Below are positions 1 through 11,343 of a stretch of 64,000 nt of DNA, piece by piece (position 1 is the first letter of the stretch; every line of letters begins with the position of its first letter). The DNA is from Erigeron canadensis (taxonomy: Eukaryota > Streptophyta > Magnoliopsida > Asterales > Asteraceae): the NCBI RefSeq assembly GCF_010389155.1, contig NC_057762.1, positions 6,993,513 through 7,057,512 on the forward strand, read 5' to 3'. The position numbers and the translations under genes were made by a program. The notes under the pieces were generated by a model. The model searched no databases and was not told the origin of the DNA. It was given only the letters and a program-made list of their open reading frames with translations.

Positions 1-163
1 GGAAAAGATTTCCACACCAAAATTGGAGAATTTGGGTTATATGTAAATTGATTTTCCAAGAAATGGATTTCTCACATTTTCTATTTCTCTTGATGTACCA
101 AACGCAGGAAATGAAAATATTTACATTTCTCAGCCACCAATTCACCCTACCAAACACACCCTA
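1..163. mobile_element. Right end of a TIR-type transposon cut by the window edge (tentative)
   Basis: The stretch ending near 163 closes with taccaaacacaccctaa. Read on the other strand this is a TTAGGGTGTGTTTGG-type terminus, common at the ends of small plant DNA transposons. The left end lies outside the window, so neither TIR pairing nor a TSD can be checked. No coding sequence is visible here, and positions 164-540 also hold nothing I recognise. Confidence 0.3.
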
Positions 164-550
164 AGGGTAATTTAATATTTTTCCATCTAACATTTTATAA
201 TGCTTTATAAGGGTAATTACTCGACTCGTAGTATTATAAATGAGTACAGATTATAGATACTAGATGGATACCCGGGCGATGCAGCGACGGTATAATGCGG
301 CGGTGGGTGGAAGTGACAGCGGTTGATAGTAGTAATTTCCCTATCAGCGTAATAAAACCGCGAGTTAAAAAAAAAGGATTTTAGGATGGAAAATATATTA
401 TAGGAATAAAAAATGTCCAAGATAAACTATGGTATTTCAAGGACATAATTGATTTTTGATAGATAGGCGCTGTGATTACGATTGCATTGATCGGGTAACA
501 GGCTCTGTGTTTGCAACCTCATAAACCCTCATCAGCTACCCATCCAACTC

Positions 551-571
551 TATATAACTACCAAACCCTAA
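551..571 (+). promoter_or_regulatory. TATA-like box and telo-box upstream of the WD40 gene
   Basis: TATATAAC at 551-558 is followed by AAACCCTAA at 563-571, about 60-80 bp before the predicted start codon at 634. AAACCCTAA is the plant telo-box, common near the transcription start of housekeeping genes. The transcription start itself cannot be read from the sequence, so the assignment is by position and motif only. Confidence 0.4.
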
Positions 572-633
572 TTAGAAAAATATAATCAAATTAATTTAGT
601 TATCATTGTGGAATAATAATAATAATAATTATA

Positions 634-3600
634 ATGAGGAACGCATCATCATCAGTATCAGAACTCAACGATGGAATCATCCGCAATATGTCAATCGCTG
701 CTCTTTTTTCTGATTTTGTCAGTCCCTCCCTCCTTTATTTCATTATTATACATACACTTTTTTCTGTATCTATAGATCATCATTATCAACATTATTATTA
801 TTGTTTATACAAACAAACCCACTTACTTACTGAATGTCATTCAATATATGTATATGTATATATAGGGTAACACTCCGGTGAGAACAGTCTTAAAATAAGA
901 ACGGTGAGAACACTTAAAAGATATCATTTTGATGCATTAAAAGTCCATAAAACTAACATAGTGCAGAACTAATTATCATCATTTAAGTGTTTAACAACAC
1001 ATTGATCCGTCAAAATTGAAAAAATCACGTTTTTTGATGGATGCATCATTTTGAAGAATATGCATCCAAGATGGATGCACAAAACAAAAAACATAATTTT
1101 CTTCATTTTGACAGGCCAATGTGTTGCTATACACTTAAATAATGATAATTAGTTATGCATTATGTTAGTTTTATGGACTTTTAATGCATCAAAATGATGT
1201 TTTTTAAGTGTTCTCACAAACCTGTGTTATACTAATATACTCACAATATATATATATATATATATATATAAGAAGTAGAAATATAAAGAAATTAAGAGTA
1301 GACGGTTGGTGGGGTGTAAATGGGCGTAAATCGTTTAATCATGGAGGATTTAAGGTATTGAAGACGAACATTTGTTACTCTTTTATCATAGAGCGAGCGA
1401 AAGACTTGCTTTTTGTGGAGGGTTGGATGATAATCATAAGAATGTATTTAGTAAAAGCCTGAGAATCAGTTGACTAGCTAACCACTTGTATGATTGAGAT
1501 TGACCTCTCACATGGGTGAGAGATGAGTATCGGTAACTTGTATCTTATGATTTTCTGAAAGTACACATATAAGAAATTAAGAATACTTAGAAACTAGTTT
1601 AAGTAGTCATTGGTGGATTAATGTGGTGGGTTTAGTGTACAAGCAACTGTAATATTCGAGTGTTGTAGGTATGTGTTTGATGAAAAGCTGGACGATATTT
1701 GTTTTCTAATGTATATTGTGTTTTGTAATTGTGCAAATCGTTGGATTACGTAGATAAGTGGCTCTAGTTATAAAATTGGAATTGTTTTCATACCAATGTC
1801 CTGCTTGATACAATATTAGATCACCTTTTTAGATAAATTTCAACATGAGTTATGATTATTGGTGTTACACAAATGATTTGTTTCCTGAGCATATGACTGA
1901 AAGGACAATAGGAGGCTATTTGTTAGCTGAAAGTCTTTGTAAATACATATCTTGATTTAGTTGATATGTCAAGACTGATTTAGTTTCTTGGCTTATTTGG
2001 TTTCTTTATCTTAGCATTGTATATTATCTATAAATAGATGCTTATCTCAAATTGAATATACAACTTTTTTTTTTCCTTCCAAATTTCAAATATTCGGTAG
2101 ATGACATTGTGATAATGGGTTGGTCAAATGTTATTCTGATGCCATGTAAAGACTACAATGAGATTTATTAAGCTCAAGGGTTGTTGAAGACACTGGGGAT
2201 ACCGTAACTGGACGAAACATTGTCATTTATGTCAGTGAAATCTTACCAAGTTAAACAGAAGGTGGATCAGATGGTTGGGCCACCATTTGAGCAGTCCTCT
2301 AGGTGAGCTTGATCTACCTCTAAGGTGGTCGGCCTGGGCCTGTCTGCCACATGTCAGTTAGGACTGTTGGAAATTCTAAATTTTGGAAAGAAAACATAAT
2401 GGATAATGAAAATTTACATCTTGGCCATGTTGTTGGATATAAAGAATAAGAGATGGACTTCAATGGGAAGAAGAATATATGAAGGCAGAGAGTGGTTATT
2501 CGCTGTTCATAGACAAACATGATTTTTTTTTTTTTTGAAGAGCAGATTATTAGCAGACACATGACGTTTTTCCTTGTTTGCATAATCATGGTTAGGATTT
2601 AGGAAAATGTTATACTATGTAGGAAACGTATAGGTGTTTTACATGTGACAACTGGTTCCATAATGAAAATCTAGAGCAATGTACTCAAGAACTTTTTATT
2701 TTGTGTATTTTCATGTCTAAAAAGGTTAATTGTTTTTATTGGATTCAGTCTATTGCTTTTATATTGACGTTTAGAACTGTTTCAGGTTGGGAAGATTAAT
2801 GCGCTTGATTTTCATCGTACTGCAGATCTGTTGGTAACAACAGGGGAGGATGATTCTGTGCGGCTATATGACATAGCAAACGGCAAGTGCGTATCATTCA
2901 CGATTTTAATTAATCCTATAGTAATAGAAGTAGAGGATATGTAATTCAGTAGTGTGGCATTTACTTTAATATGTTTACTTATGGCTGTATTCTTATCTGG
3001 TCATCAGTCAAGAGTGATATGGTAGCTAACTGATATGCAAATATGTTGTAATACACTATTTAATTTGTGAACCACCTTAACAAAATATGGCGTACCGGAG
3101 TTTTGTGCCATCCCTGGTGCATCTGCAGCGGAGAATATTTTAATGATATTATGTTGATACGGCTATAAGAGCTTGAAATCTTGAGAACATCTAAAAGCAG
3201 TAAAAAAAATGTCATGGATGGGAAGTGGTTAGTGCTTTGTGGTTGTCCTTACTCCAAACTCCAAAGTACGCTTCAAATACCAACTATCCAAGTTGGTATA
3301 CTATTCATACACTCAGGCTGTCTTCGTCTTGTAGAATCTGAATATATTTTGATATGTTCCTGAAGACTGTTATGGAATGGTCTCGTATTTTTAAATACAG
3401 TTATGCAAAGTCTTCATTTTCCTTTTTTCCATTAATTTGTTTGCAATAGTGAATTTAGTGAGTCGCCATTTTGCTAGATTTTTGGTTATAAAAAATGCTG
3501 TTTGTAAATATTTGACTAGTTGATGATCATTGAATTTCAACCATCTTCCAGGCTACTGAAAACTACACATCATAAGAAACATGGTGCTGATCGTATATGT

Positions 3601-6600
3601 TTCTCTCACCACCCTAGTTCTGTCATATGCTCTTCAACACGCAATTTGGATTCAGGTGCAGGTAAATATGTTTGCTATAAGTTTACCTGGATTTTTCTAA
3701 TTTGCAATGCTGAAAAATGAAATTCTTCACTTTTCAGAGTCTCTGCGTTATCTATCTATGTATGACAATCGTTGCCTTCGCTACTTTAAGGGGCATACAG
3801 AAAGGTTAGTCTTTATTGGCTTGACTTGGTGATCACAATGTGTTGCCTTGAACATGTGTACGGTTTGATGGGATACATCTTGATGATCAAATAGCTGGTG
3901 AGATCATGGAACAAGGTTATAGAAGTTTTCGTTCTGAATAGTATATGGGTTTATAGCATGTTGGAAGTACCTTTTTTAAGATCAAATTTAGTTGCATTTT
4001 TGTTTGGTCAGATCTGAAAGTGTTCCCTTTAGTTATAAATGAGTCAATTAGGGTATGTTTTATCTATCATCGGGTTTAAACTTTAAACTTTAAAATAGGT
4101 TAGAAAGAACAGGTCAAACAAGTTGAAAGTTGGCCAAAAGGCTTTCCTTTGATGCATTAAATACTCTAGATCAAATAATTCAAAAAATTGGATAAACTTC
4201 CAAGTTATATAGTTTTCAGAATCATACTTGATTCATTAATCATTTAAAAGAATGTTAACACTAAAAGTGTTTCACCCCAACCCGACCCAACCCATGCTGA
4301 TCCGTGCCAACAAATATCATGTCTGACTTGTTACCGAATCTGCTTAACCAAGCCATTTGTCACGATTACTCTCTTCGTGATAACAAGCCAGTGCCTTGTG
4401 GTTATGGGAGGCATAAGAAAGTAAGAATAATGTTTGTCAAAGTCAGAATATTGTCCATTGTATGTGACATTGGTTTTTCGTTCAAGTTGTGTTTGTGTTA
4501 TGAACGAGCTAATGTTTGTCAAAGTCAGAATATTGTTCATTGTATATGACATTGGTTTTTCCTTTAAGTTGTGTTTGTGTTATGAACGAGCTTTTAGGTT
4601 AGAAATCTCGATCATTTCAGATATGGGTTCTGATCTATACTTATTTTCTTTCTCCTCTTAACTTGCAAATCAGTTCTCCTGAAGGAAATCATGATCAGTG
4701 GCAATTAAACCTGTCATTTGTACCCCTTCCATATTGAATTGTTAAAGTCTGGTTATGGGCACATCCTTAAAATTTATTGTCTTACTTCATCTGTAGGGTT
4801 GTGTCCCTCTGTACGTCTCCAGTTGATGACAGCTTCATGTCTGGCTCTCTAGATCACTCTGTCAGGATATGGGATCTTCGTGTGAATGCCTGCCAGGTAT
4901 GTACTTAAGAGTATTTGTAATGGTTCACACCACCACACTAGGTGGTGTGACACATCAAAGCCATGTCAGCACCACACACACCACCCAGTAACCACACCAC
5001 ACCATAATTTAGTAATAAAATATTACACATTTAATTTAATAAATAAAGCATACCACATTTGTATAAGTATATAAAAACTTTATTAAGATAAAAATAAACA
5101 TTATAATACTTTAGATATAACAAAATATTCTAAGTACATGTAAATTTACTTAAGCTGAAGAATGAAACACAAACAACATATAAATTTATTAGCTCAGTAG
5201 TACATATGATACCTCTAGGCTTCCACTATTTAATATCAATTTATTAATTTGGAAAAAACAATAAAAGGAAAAAAATTAAGTATTAAAGTTGGGACCCACC
5301 TCCAAATAAAAAAACCATACAGTTGGCCTTGCTTCTTCTTGGATGTATATAACATACCAGAGATCTATATATACACTCTACTATATGTATTTCAGTATCT
5401 ATGATTATGTCTATCACAAAACCTTGAAAACAAAAACAATTAAAGGAAAAAGAAAAGAGGACACCAACCACCCCACTCTTCACCGTTGATTGGTAGACGC
5501 AGGTCTCTTCACAGGCATCGACCCCAAGTTTGTAGTGGAACGACCCCAGCTGGTCGGGGTGGTTCCTTTCCACGTTGTCCACACCGTATCCATTACGAAT
5601 GCTCTAAGTTTTATAAATCAACAAATTCAAAATGGAGTCGTGGAGGGTACCATGCACTATATTTAAGTGACAGGTGATATATACCATACGAGAAAAAAAA
5701 ATAGAACACAAAGAAACAAAAAATTGAGTCATAGCAGTAAAGTAAGGAAAAGACCATAGGTGCTCTGGAGATAACTGAAACTTAAACAGACAATTTCTAG
5801 TAGATGGCCTTTATACTTGCTGGGTCTCTATCAGTTCTGCTAAAGTATTCGAGAGTAAATTAATTCACGACTCACGTCAGCTTAACCCATTTACATGTTT
5901 ATTTGAAATTAACTTTAATAATTGGTCTTTCTATTCTTCCATAACGTATTCAAATTGTACAAGGTGTCAGAATATACACTAGTTGGTATAGAAACAGTAA
6001 ACTGATAATTGGTCTTTCTATACTTCTATAACTTATTCAAATTCTACAAGGTGTCAGAATACATGCTAGTTGGTGTAGGAACAGTAAGTTCATAATCTTG
6101 TTTTTTTGTTTTATAATTTTTTTGTATTACAATATAACTATAGTCTCTGGATTGGTTTACAGAAGGCACATGGGTTTGGTTCAAGGTTTGTCATAATTTT
6201 GATGTTAACCATTAACATGACTTATGAACAGACAGTTGGCAAATGGTGTTCGAACTGCAGAATATTAGGAAAACATACATTTTTGCCCGTGAATAATCAT
6301 GTCTTTCTGAAATAGAGTTTTTTTATTTTATAATTGTTTTTGTATTACTATATAACCAAGTCTCTGGAGGTAAACTACAAAATATAGGTTCGGGTTTACA
6401 GAACGCATATGAGTTTGGTTCACGGTTTGTCAATAGTTATATTAACCATGAACATACCTAAACTTATGAACATGAGAGTTGGCAAACAGTGTTTGAACTG
6501 AAAAATACTAGGAAAACATACATTTTGCCAATGATTAATCCTATGTCTCTCTAAAATGGAGTTATGATACTGATTTATGCACACATTACTTTTCAGGGCA

Positions 6601-8425
6601 TCTTACGTCTGCGAGGTAGGCCTACAGTTGCTTATGACCAACAAGGCCTTGTCTTTGCGGTATCAATGGAAGGTGGTGCTATCAAATTGTTTGATTCACG
6701 GTCATATGATAAGGTTCTGATCTATCTTGAAGGGAAATAACAGAAAACAAAATAAAATAACTCTTGTTCAATAAACAGATTGAAACATGCAAAAGTAATA
6801 TTCATTCTTGAATCTGATTATGATCCTTATTATTCTACTAGGGCCCATTTGACACTTTCCTGGTGGGAGGAGATATGGCTGAGGTGTGGGATATAAAATT
6901 CAGCAATGATGGTAAATCAATGCTTCTGACCACCAAGAGTAACAACATATATGTCTTAGATGCATACAATGGCGAGAAGGTTAACAATTTGTTTACTCTA
7001 TTTAATATGATTATTATTTATGTATATTATTGTTTATTGAAGTATTTTATGCAGAGATGCGGATTTAGTGTGGATGCTTCTCCAAACACAACAATTGAGG
7101 CCACATTTACCCCTGATGGCCAATATGTGGTTTCAGGTATATTCAGTTGCATTGGTTCTGTTCAATATGAATCTTATGCTTATAAGTTATAGCCCGTGCT
7201 GATTAATTAATCTCGTATAACATTGTCGTGAATACTTGATGAAATTAGACAATCATCTTGAAAGTGAAACGGAAATTTATAATGAACGAACTTAATTAAT
7301 GGTTACCCCTGGTTGGTTCTGACATCTGATAGCATTGAAAATTTTGAAGGAGGTTTATACACACAAGTAAAACTTCTGATGGTAGTATTATTTTAGTATC
7401 AAGAGTTATCTCCTAAAACAAATGATTATGTTCCAGGATCTGGAGATGGAACATTGAATGCATGGAGCATCCCCGCCAGAAGCAAGGTATAAAAATTTGC
7501 ACTTCATATTTACTTCAGATTACGCTATCTATTACTTGACTATCAACTTAAGAATACTTTTATATTCATGGGAGCAAAAAGTATAAAAGCCACCATCTGC
7601 CTTACTAGTACATTTCTCAGTTGCATATTTAAACCAGGTCCGTAGTACTTTCAATCTACCTTAGGTTGATATATAGATCTGTAATATGCTCTAAATCTCA
7701 CACAATCTATGAGACAATTTGTTGCCAAATTGTGTACAACATGTCTTCGGCATTTAGGAATGAAGATTGATGAAAGCAGACAATATGCACGAATGTCTCA
7801 CCTCTTCAGGGTTCAAGACATTCTCTTTTAAAAGGCCAACTATTTTGGCATATTCTATCCACTTTCTTCCAAAATATGGTTCTGAAAGAACCGAACGTGA
7901 AGACACTATTAACTTCTTTTGATGACATAACTTCCATTTCTCTCAGTGACAAAGCTATACTATGACATACTTATAATTTGGTTTGTTTTTCTCCATCTTT
8001 TCAATCCAAGAACACATGTTTTCCAAAGAAAATTTTCCAACTCAAGAACATACAATAATACATCTATTACACTTCTTTTCCTTCCTTTTGTATCGTGATT
8101 GTCACTTTCATGACCCTTCTCTCTCCAAATTCGAGAACATAGCATTAAAGCATAATCTGAAATAAAAAAATGACTTCCATGAACATGATATTTAGGTTAT
8201 GCTGAATAGTTGGCATATGTGCATCTAATTTTCTTACAATGAATTAAAACATTGTTGTGACAGGTCGCGAGTTGGGACAGCAACATAGGTGTTGCGTCAT
8301 GCTTGAAATGGGCACCTCGTCGTGTAATGTTTGCTGCTGCTTCTAAGGGAGTCCTCACTTTCTGGATACCCAAAGGCACGAATTCAGCTGTTGCCAGTTT
8401 TGACTACTCCAAAGAGAAATTTTGA
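634..8425 (+). CDS. APRF1: WD40-repeat protein of the WDR82/Swd2 family (APRF1/S2L type), 10 exons
   Basis: Ten exons with consistent GT-AG borders and phases: 634-717, 2786-2886, 3552-3661, 3738-3804, 4797-4896, 6597-6713, 6842-6979, 7055-7136, 7437-7486 and 8264-8425 (stop TGA 8423-8425). They total 1011 nt, or 336 residues, close to the roughly 330 residues usual for plant family members. Recognisable blocks are [95 protein letters not shown] and the final VLTFWIP. Yeast Swd2 and animal WDR82 are subunits of Set1/COMPASS H3K4 methyltransferase and of RNA 3'-processing phosphatase complexes. Arabidopsis APRF1/S2Lb promotes flowering. A nuclear scaffold role here is inferred from the family. 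The exon 3 donor could instead be at 3655 in the same phase. Introns 1, 4 and 5 contain transposons or tandem duplications, but the coding frame is intact. Confidence 0.92.
867..1235. mobile_element. Foldback MITE in intron 1 of the WD40 gene
   Basis: Two arms of about 135 bp, roughly 903-1040 and 1085-1218, are near-perfect inverted copies with a short loop rich in GGATGCA repeats. Shared words include GTGAGAACACTTAAAA, CATTTTGATGCATTAAAAG and CCATAAAACTAACATA. Weaker terminal similarity (GGGTAACAC against GTATAACAC on the other strand) suggests the full element spans about 867-1235. There is no ORF. A clear TSD was not found. The transcript of this intron could form a long hairpin. Confidence 0.75.
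4430..4592 (+). repeat. Tandem duplication, two units of about 82 bp, in intron 4
   Basis: The block beginning TGTTTGTCAAAGTCAGAAT at 4431 recurs at 4513 with few changes, and both units end in GTTATGAACGAGCT. The open frames read here are products of the repeat and have no gene-like content. Confidence 0.8.
4909..5604. mobile_element. PIF/Harbinger-type MITE with TAA target duplication in intron 5
   Basis: The left end reads GAGTATTTGTAATGG. The right end, read on the other strand, is GAGCATTCGTAATGG. Both sides are flanked by TAA (4906-4908 and 5605-5607). A 3-bp TWA target duplication with a G-initial TIR is characteristic of PIF/Harbinger (Tourist-like) elements. The 696-bp interior has no transposase and is rich in CACCACAC near the left end. 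It sits just after the exon 5 donor and leaves the splice site intact. Confidence 0.8.
5919..6092 (+). repeat. Tandem duplication, 87-bp unit, in intron 5
   Basis: A unit starting AATTGGTCTTTCTAT at 5920 recurs at 6007. Both units contain ACAAGGTGTCAGAATA and end near AACAGTAA. It is one of two adjacent tandem duplications in this intron. Confidence 0.7.
6105..6561 (+). repeat. Tandem duplication, two units of about 215-240 bp, in intron 5
   Basis: The segment 6105-6317 (TTGTATTAC, GTCTCTGGA, GTTTGGTTCA, TTATGAACA, AGTTGGCAAA, GGAAAACATACATTTT) is repeated with about 80-85 percent similarity by eye at 6318-6561. The same unit appears again in the duplicated locus around 14441-14600 and 15270-15560. 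Confidence 0.75.
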
Positions 8426-8964
8426 CTACTCCAAATAGAAATTTTGAGCAACTACTTTTTATTTGTTGTTACCCTGATTACCCACTTCACAATTTTAAAC
8501 TGCATTTCACCGCCTCGCCAGGATCATCATGCCAGAGCAGCACTGAACCAGAACTGGGAGTCTGAACATATGGAAATCCAGGTCCTACCATATATTACTG
8601 GTCTAGTTGCAAAACTGGGCAGTGAACCAGACTTGAGTATTGGGCTAGTGGTTCAGTCCCCAATCAAGTACGAGTATATGTTTTTCTATTCTGATTGGTA
8701 TGGTTTGTTGGTTTTTGTGTTCCATACTAGGTGTTACCAACTATTAACCATTTGTGTTGTCATCTTGTATGTATATTCAGTATCATGTTTAACAATTTTC
8801 AATCGGATAAGTAAGATGGTTTATTATCATTTATCATTTTACAAACAAAAGTTCATAAAAACATCTGCCGTGTAATGCCGTCCACCATTTTCATCATAAT
8901 TTGGAACATGCTTTGGCGATGACCTGGCCAAATGCTTCAATCTGGTTGAACAGTTTTATGAGAA
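8426..8964 (+). other. 3' flank / probable 3' UTR of the WD40 gene
   Basis: No second gene is seen here. The stretch is colinear with 16640-17096 in the truncated second copy, so it belonged to the locus before duplication. Small open frames here lack any domain. The similarity stops abruptly at 8964, where the Helitron-like unit begins. Confidence 0.5.
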
Positions 8965-9364
8965 CGAGAGTAAATACCCGCGTGTTGTGGCAGTGAGATG
9001 GTAGGGCGATAGGTTATAGAGTGTGATAACCAAATGCCTTAACCGTATGGGTTCCGTCTCGGATTTAAAAATTCGTCGAAAATATATCGAATGCCATCTA
9101 TAATGAAAGTGTACAAAATTTTAAGAACACCCGTATTATTTTTATAATTTATCGTTGTACGGTTTTTTGAGATAAAAGATTTTGAATGAATTGAAAAAAT
9201 AAATGATTTATAGAGGAGAGAAGGAAAAAAATGATTGGTTGAGATTTGAGGAGAGAGAAAGGTAATATAGTTATTTTAGGTAAATATAAAATAGGTAGGA
9301 GGGTATTTTGCGAAAGTAAATGTTGAAACTTAAAATTTAAACATGGAGAATTTGTTTTATAATA
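8965..9364 (-). mobile_element. Helitron-like non-autonomous unit 1 of a tandem pair
   Basis: Read on the minus strand, the unit ends with a GC-rich short stem (CACAACACGCGGGT) followed by CTCG and then host T. The same terminus is seen in the related copy ending at 52866. The 400-bp unit is immediately followed by a second, similar unit starting with the same GAGTAAGTACCCGCGTG word at 9366. Its own minus-strand 5' end is cut at the TTTTATAATA word. There is no coding content. Confidence 0.6.
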
Positions 9365-9811
9365 CGAGAGTAAGTACCCGCGTGTTGCGGTGGTAAAAAG
9401 ATAGGGTGATAGGTCATAGGTACTTAGGTAGTGATATATCATAGAGTGTGATAGTCAAATGCCTTATCCATACGGGCTCTACCATCGGATTTAAAAATTC
9501 GTTGAAAGTATATCGAATGACATCTCTAATGAAAGAGCATGAAATTTTAAGAACATTCATATAATTTTTATAATTTATCGATTTATGGTTTTTGAGATAA
9601 AAGATTTTGAATTAATTAAAGAAAATTATGGAGGAATGAGAAAAATGAGTGGTTTAGATTTGAGGAGAAAAGAAAAAATGAGTGGTTGAAATTAATTAAA
9701 AGGATATTATGAATAAGTGATAAGGGTATTTTGGGGGTTTCACTTGTGTAAAGTTAAAAAAATGGAGGGAACAAATGTTTTATAATACAGTAGTGATAGT
9801 ACAGATATAGA
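9365..9811 (-). mobile_element. Helitron-like non-autonomous unit 2 of a tandem pair
   Basis: On the minus strand this runs from a 5' TC (TCTATATCTGTACTATC) at 9811 to CTCG at 9365, flanked by A and T as expected for Helitron insertion. The interior (TCGGATTTAAAAATTCG, GAAAGTATATCGAATGACA, GAGATAAAAGATTTTGAAT) matches unit 1 and the inverse-orientation copy at 52412-52866. No Rep/helicase gene is present. Positions 9812-10029 hold only AT-rich sequence with nothing recognisable. Confidence 0.6.
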
Positions 9812-10039
9812 TAAAGTAGAATGATATAGCCACATTTGATCGGTAACTAATTCTCAAACAGTTATTTGTTACATGCGTTTTAGCTCTTAGCATAGCATAC
9901 TAGCATGTACGAGACTCGTTGTAAGGATATGTAGACTTAAATTGTTAAATCCACATAAATATATAAACAGCAATAATATGTATCCATCTTATTGAAAAAA
10001 AGATTCGAGGATTATAAATATAAACACGATAATATATAT

Positions 10040-10218
10040 GGAGGAAAGGAATATGAGGCTGTTAGGCACCTAAGTTGGGTGAAAAACTCCTCACATACCT
10101 TTTTTTAAAAGGTAAAAATCATGGGGGGTCATGTATTTATTTAAAATATTAAAATATTAGTATGTGACAGGTTTTTCACCCAAGTTGAGTGCATAAAAGC
10201 CTCATACTAACTTTTCCC
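10040..10218. mobile_element. Mutator-type MITE with a perfect 10-bp TSD
   Basis: The 179-bp element has TIRs of about 50 bp sharing TATGAGGC, TTGGGTGAAAAAC and CACATAC words. The left end GGAGGAAAGGAATATGAGG pairs with the inverted right end GGGAAAAGTTAGTATGAGG. It is flanked on both sides by TAATATATAT (10030-10039 and 10219-10228). A 9-10 bp TSD points to the Mutator superfamily. There is no ORF. Confidence 0.8.
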
Positions 10219-10249
10219 TAATATATATCCATCTCCTTTGATGTTTCAT

Positions 10250-10820
10250 CTATCTATATTATTATAATATAAATTATATAACTCCCAATTTAAGAGTTTA
10301 GAAAATATGAAAATATGAATTGGCTAAACTATGCTTAATGATACCTAATAAAGTATTTGACCATTTTATTTTTTTTAAAAAAATTTTGATCTACCTAAAC
10401 TACCCATCTCTTTTATGCACTAATTTAAATATCTCCACCTAATATAACTATAGCACGCCTAACAAAATTGTTAACAACATAAATCCCTAGCCCTTAAATT
10501 AACTATAATGCCTTTTTTTACATCAATTACTTTTACATTAATAATCACGCCACTACCGACACCGTCGCGGCCACCACCACCCGTCGTTGCTGCTACCACC
10601 ACCGCATCGCACGAACATATGAGTAGTCCTTAATGAATTAAATCACTACCAACCCTTAATATTAAATTAAACCACTAGTCATTTATACTATAAAATATCT
10701 ATACTACCTTCTTTTAATCAAACACTTTTACATCAATTACCTACACTATTTGGCGCTGCCACCACCATCATCATCCGTCGCCTCATTATTATCGTCGCAT
10801 TGCGCAAGTACCATGCCAAA
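10250..10820 (+). mobile_element. Decayed Helitron-like fragments
   Basis: Blocks resemble the plus-oriented element at 52412-52866: a TCTATATTATTATAATATAAA start near 10252, CTCCACCTAATATAAC near 10432, and GC-rich ends CACCGCATCGCACGAAC (about 10600) and CGTCGCATTGCGCAAG (about 10790). The two GC-rich ends suggest two overlapping or nested copies. Boundaries are approximate. Confidence 0.4.
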
Positions 10821-10856
10821 CATAGCTTATTTTTACTTATTTTGTTTACAACCCAT

Positions 10857-11149
10857 CTCTAACGACCCTTTCTCCTGGATCTTGGATCGGAGATTGAGCC
10901 TACGATTTTGAGATCCAGATCAAGTATTAGAGATTGAGAGTTTGAGATCGAGATTATTCCCATCCGGTTAAAGTTTCCACTCCAGTAGATCTAATTATAT
11001 TTTTTACACTCTTTGGCCCGGAGGTCCCTTCCACTTCGATGGATCTAGAAACAGCCTCTCTACCGTTGGGTAAGGGTAAGGTCTGTCTACATCTTACCTT
11101 CCTCGTACCCCGACGTTTGTCGGGATTGGATACTGTTGTTGTTGTCGTT
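10857..11149 (+). mobile_element. SINE (Au-like 3' part) with a 13-bp TSD
   Basis: GTTTACAACCCAT occurs at 10844-10856 and again at 11150-11162, bracketing a 293-bp insert. The insert's 3' part (CAGCCTCTCTACC, AAGGTCTGTCTACATCTTAC, then TTGTTGTTGTCGTTG) matches the SINE at 45246-45484 and the TTG-rich tail typical of plant Au-type SINEs. The 5' part is not an obvious tRNA-like head, so it is diverged or chimeric. Positions 11163-11343 hold nothing recognisable except possible promoter sequence for the broken F-box gene. Confidence 0.7.
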
Positions 11150-11343
11150 GTTTACAACCCATATTGGCCCGTTTACATGGATCAAGATGGTCATTTATCG
11201 GTTTATATGTTCTTTTGATAAAAACAAGTTACAAGGACTAAAGCAGTGAAAAGTAAAAACTTTTAACAGCAGACTAAGAAAATGAAAATCATTGAAACCC
11301 TAGAGTGACTGAGTGAGGGAGAGACACACATATACAACCAAAA

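Noticed and set aside
4304..4661. Several overlapping 70-80-codon frames in intron 4
   Set aside because: They arise from an 82-bp tandem duplication inside the intron and agree with no protein family.
5283..5582. 99-codon open frame on the minus strand
   Set aside because: It lies entirely inside the PIF/Harbinger MITE of intron 5, has no domain and is low in coding character.
8444..8875. 143-codon open frame after the WD40 stop codon
   Set aside because: The first part matches the 3' flank of the WD40 locus, also present at 16640-17000 with stops. No recognisable domain, and hydrophobic low-complexity at the C-terminus.
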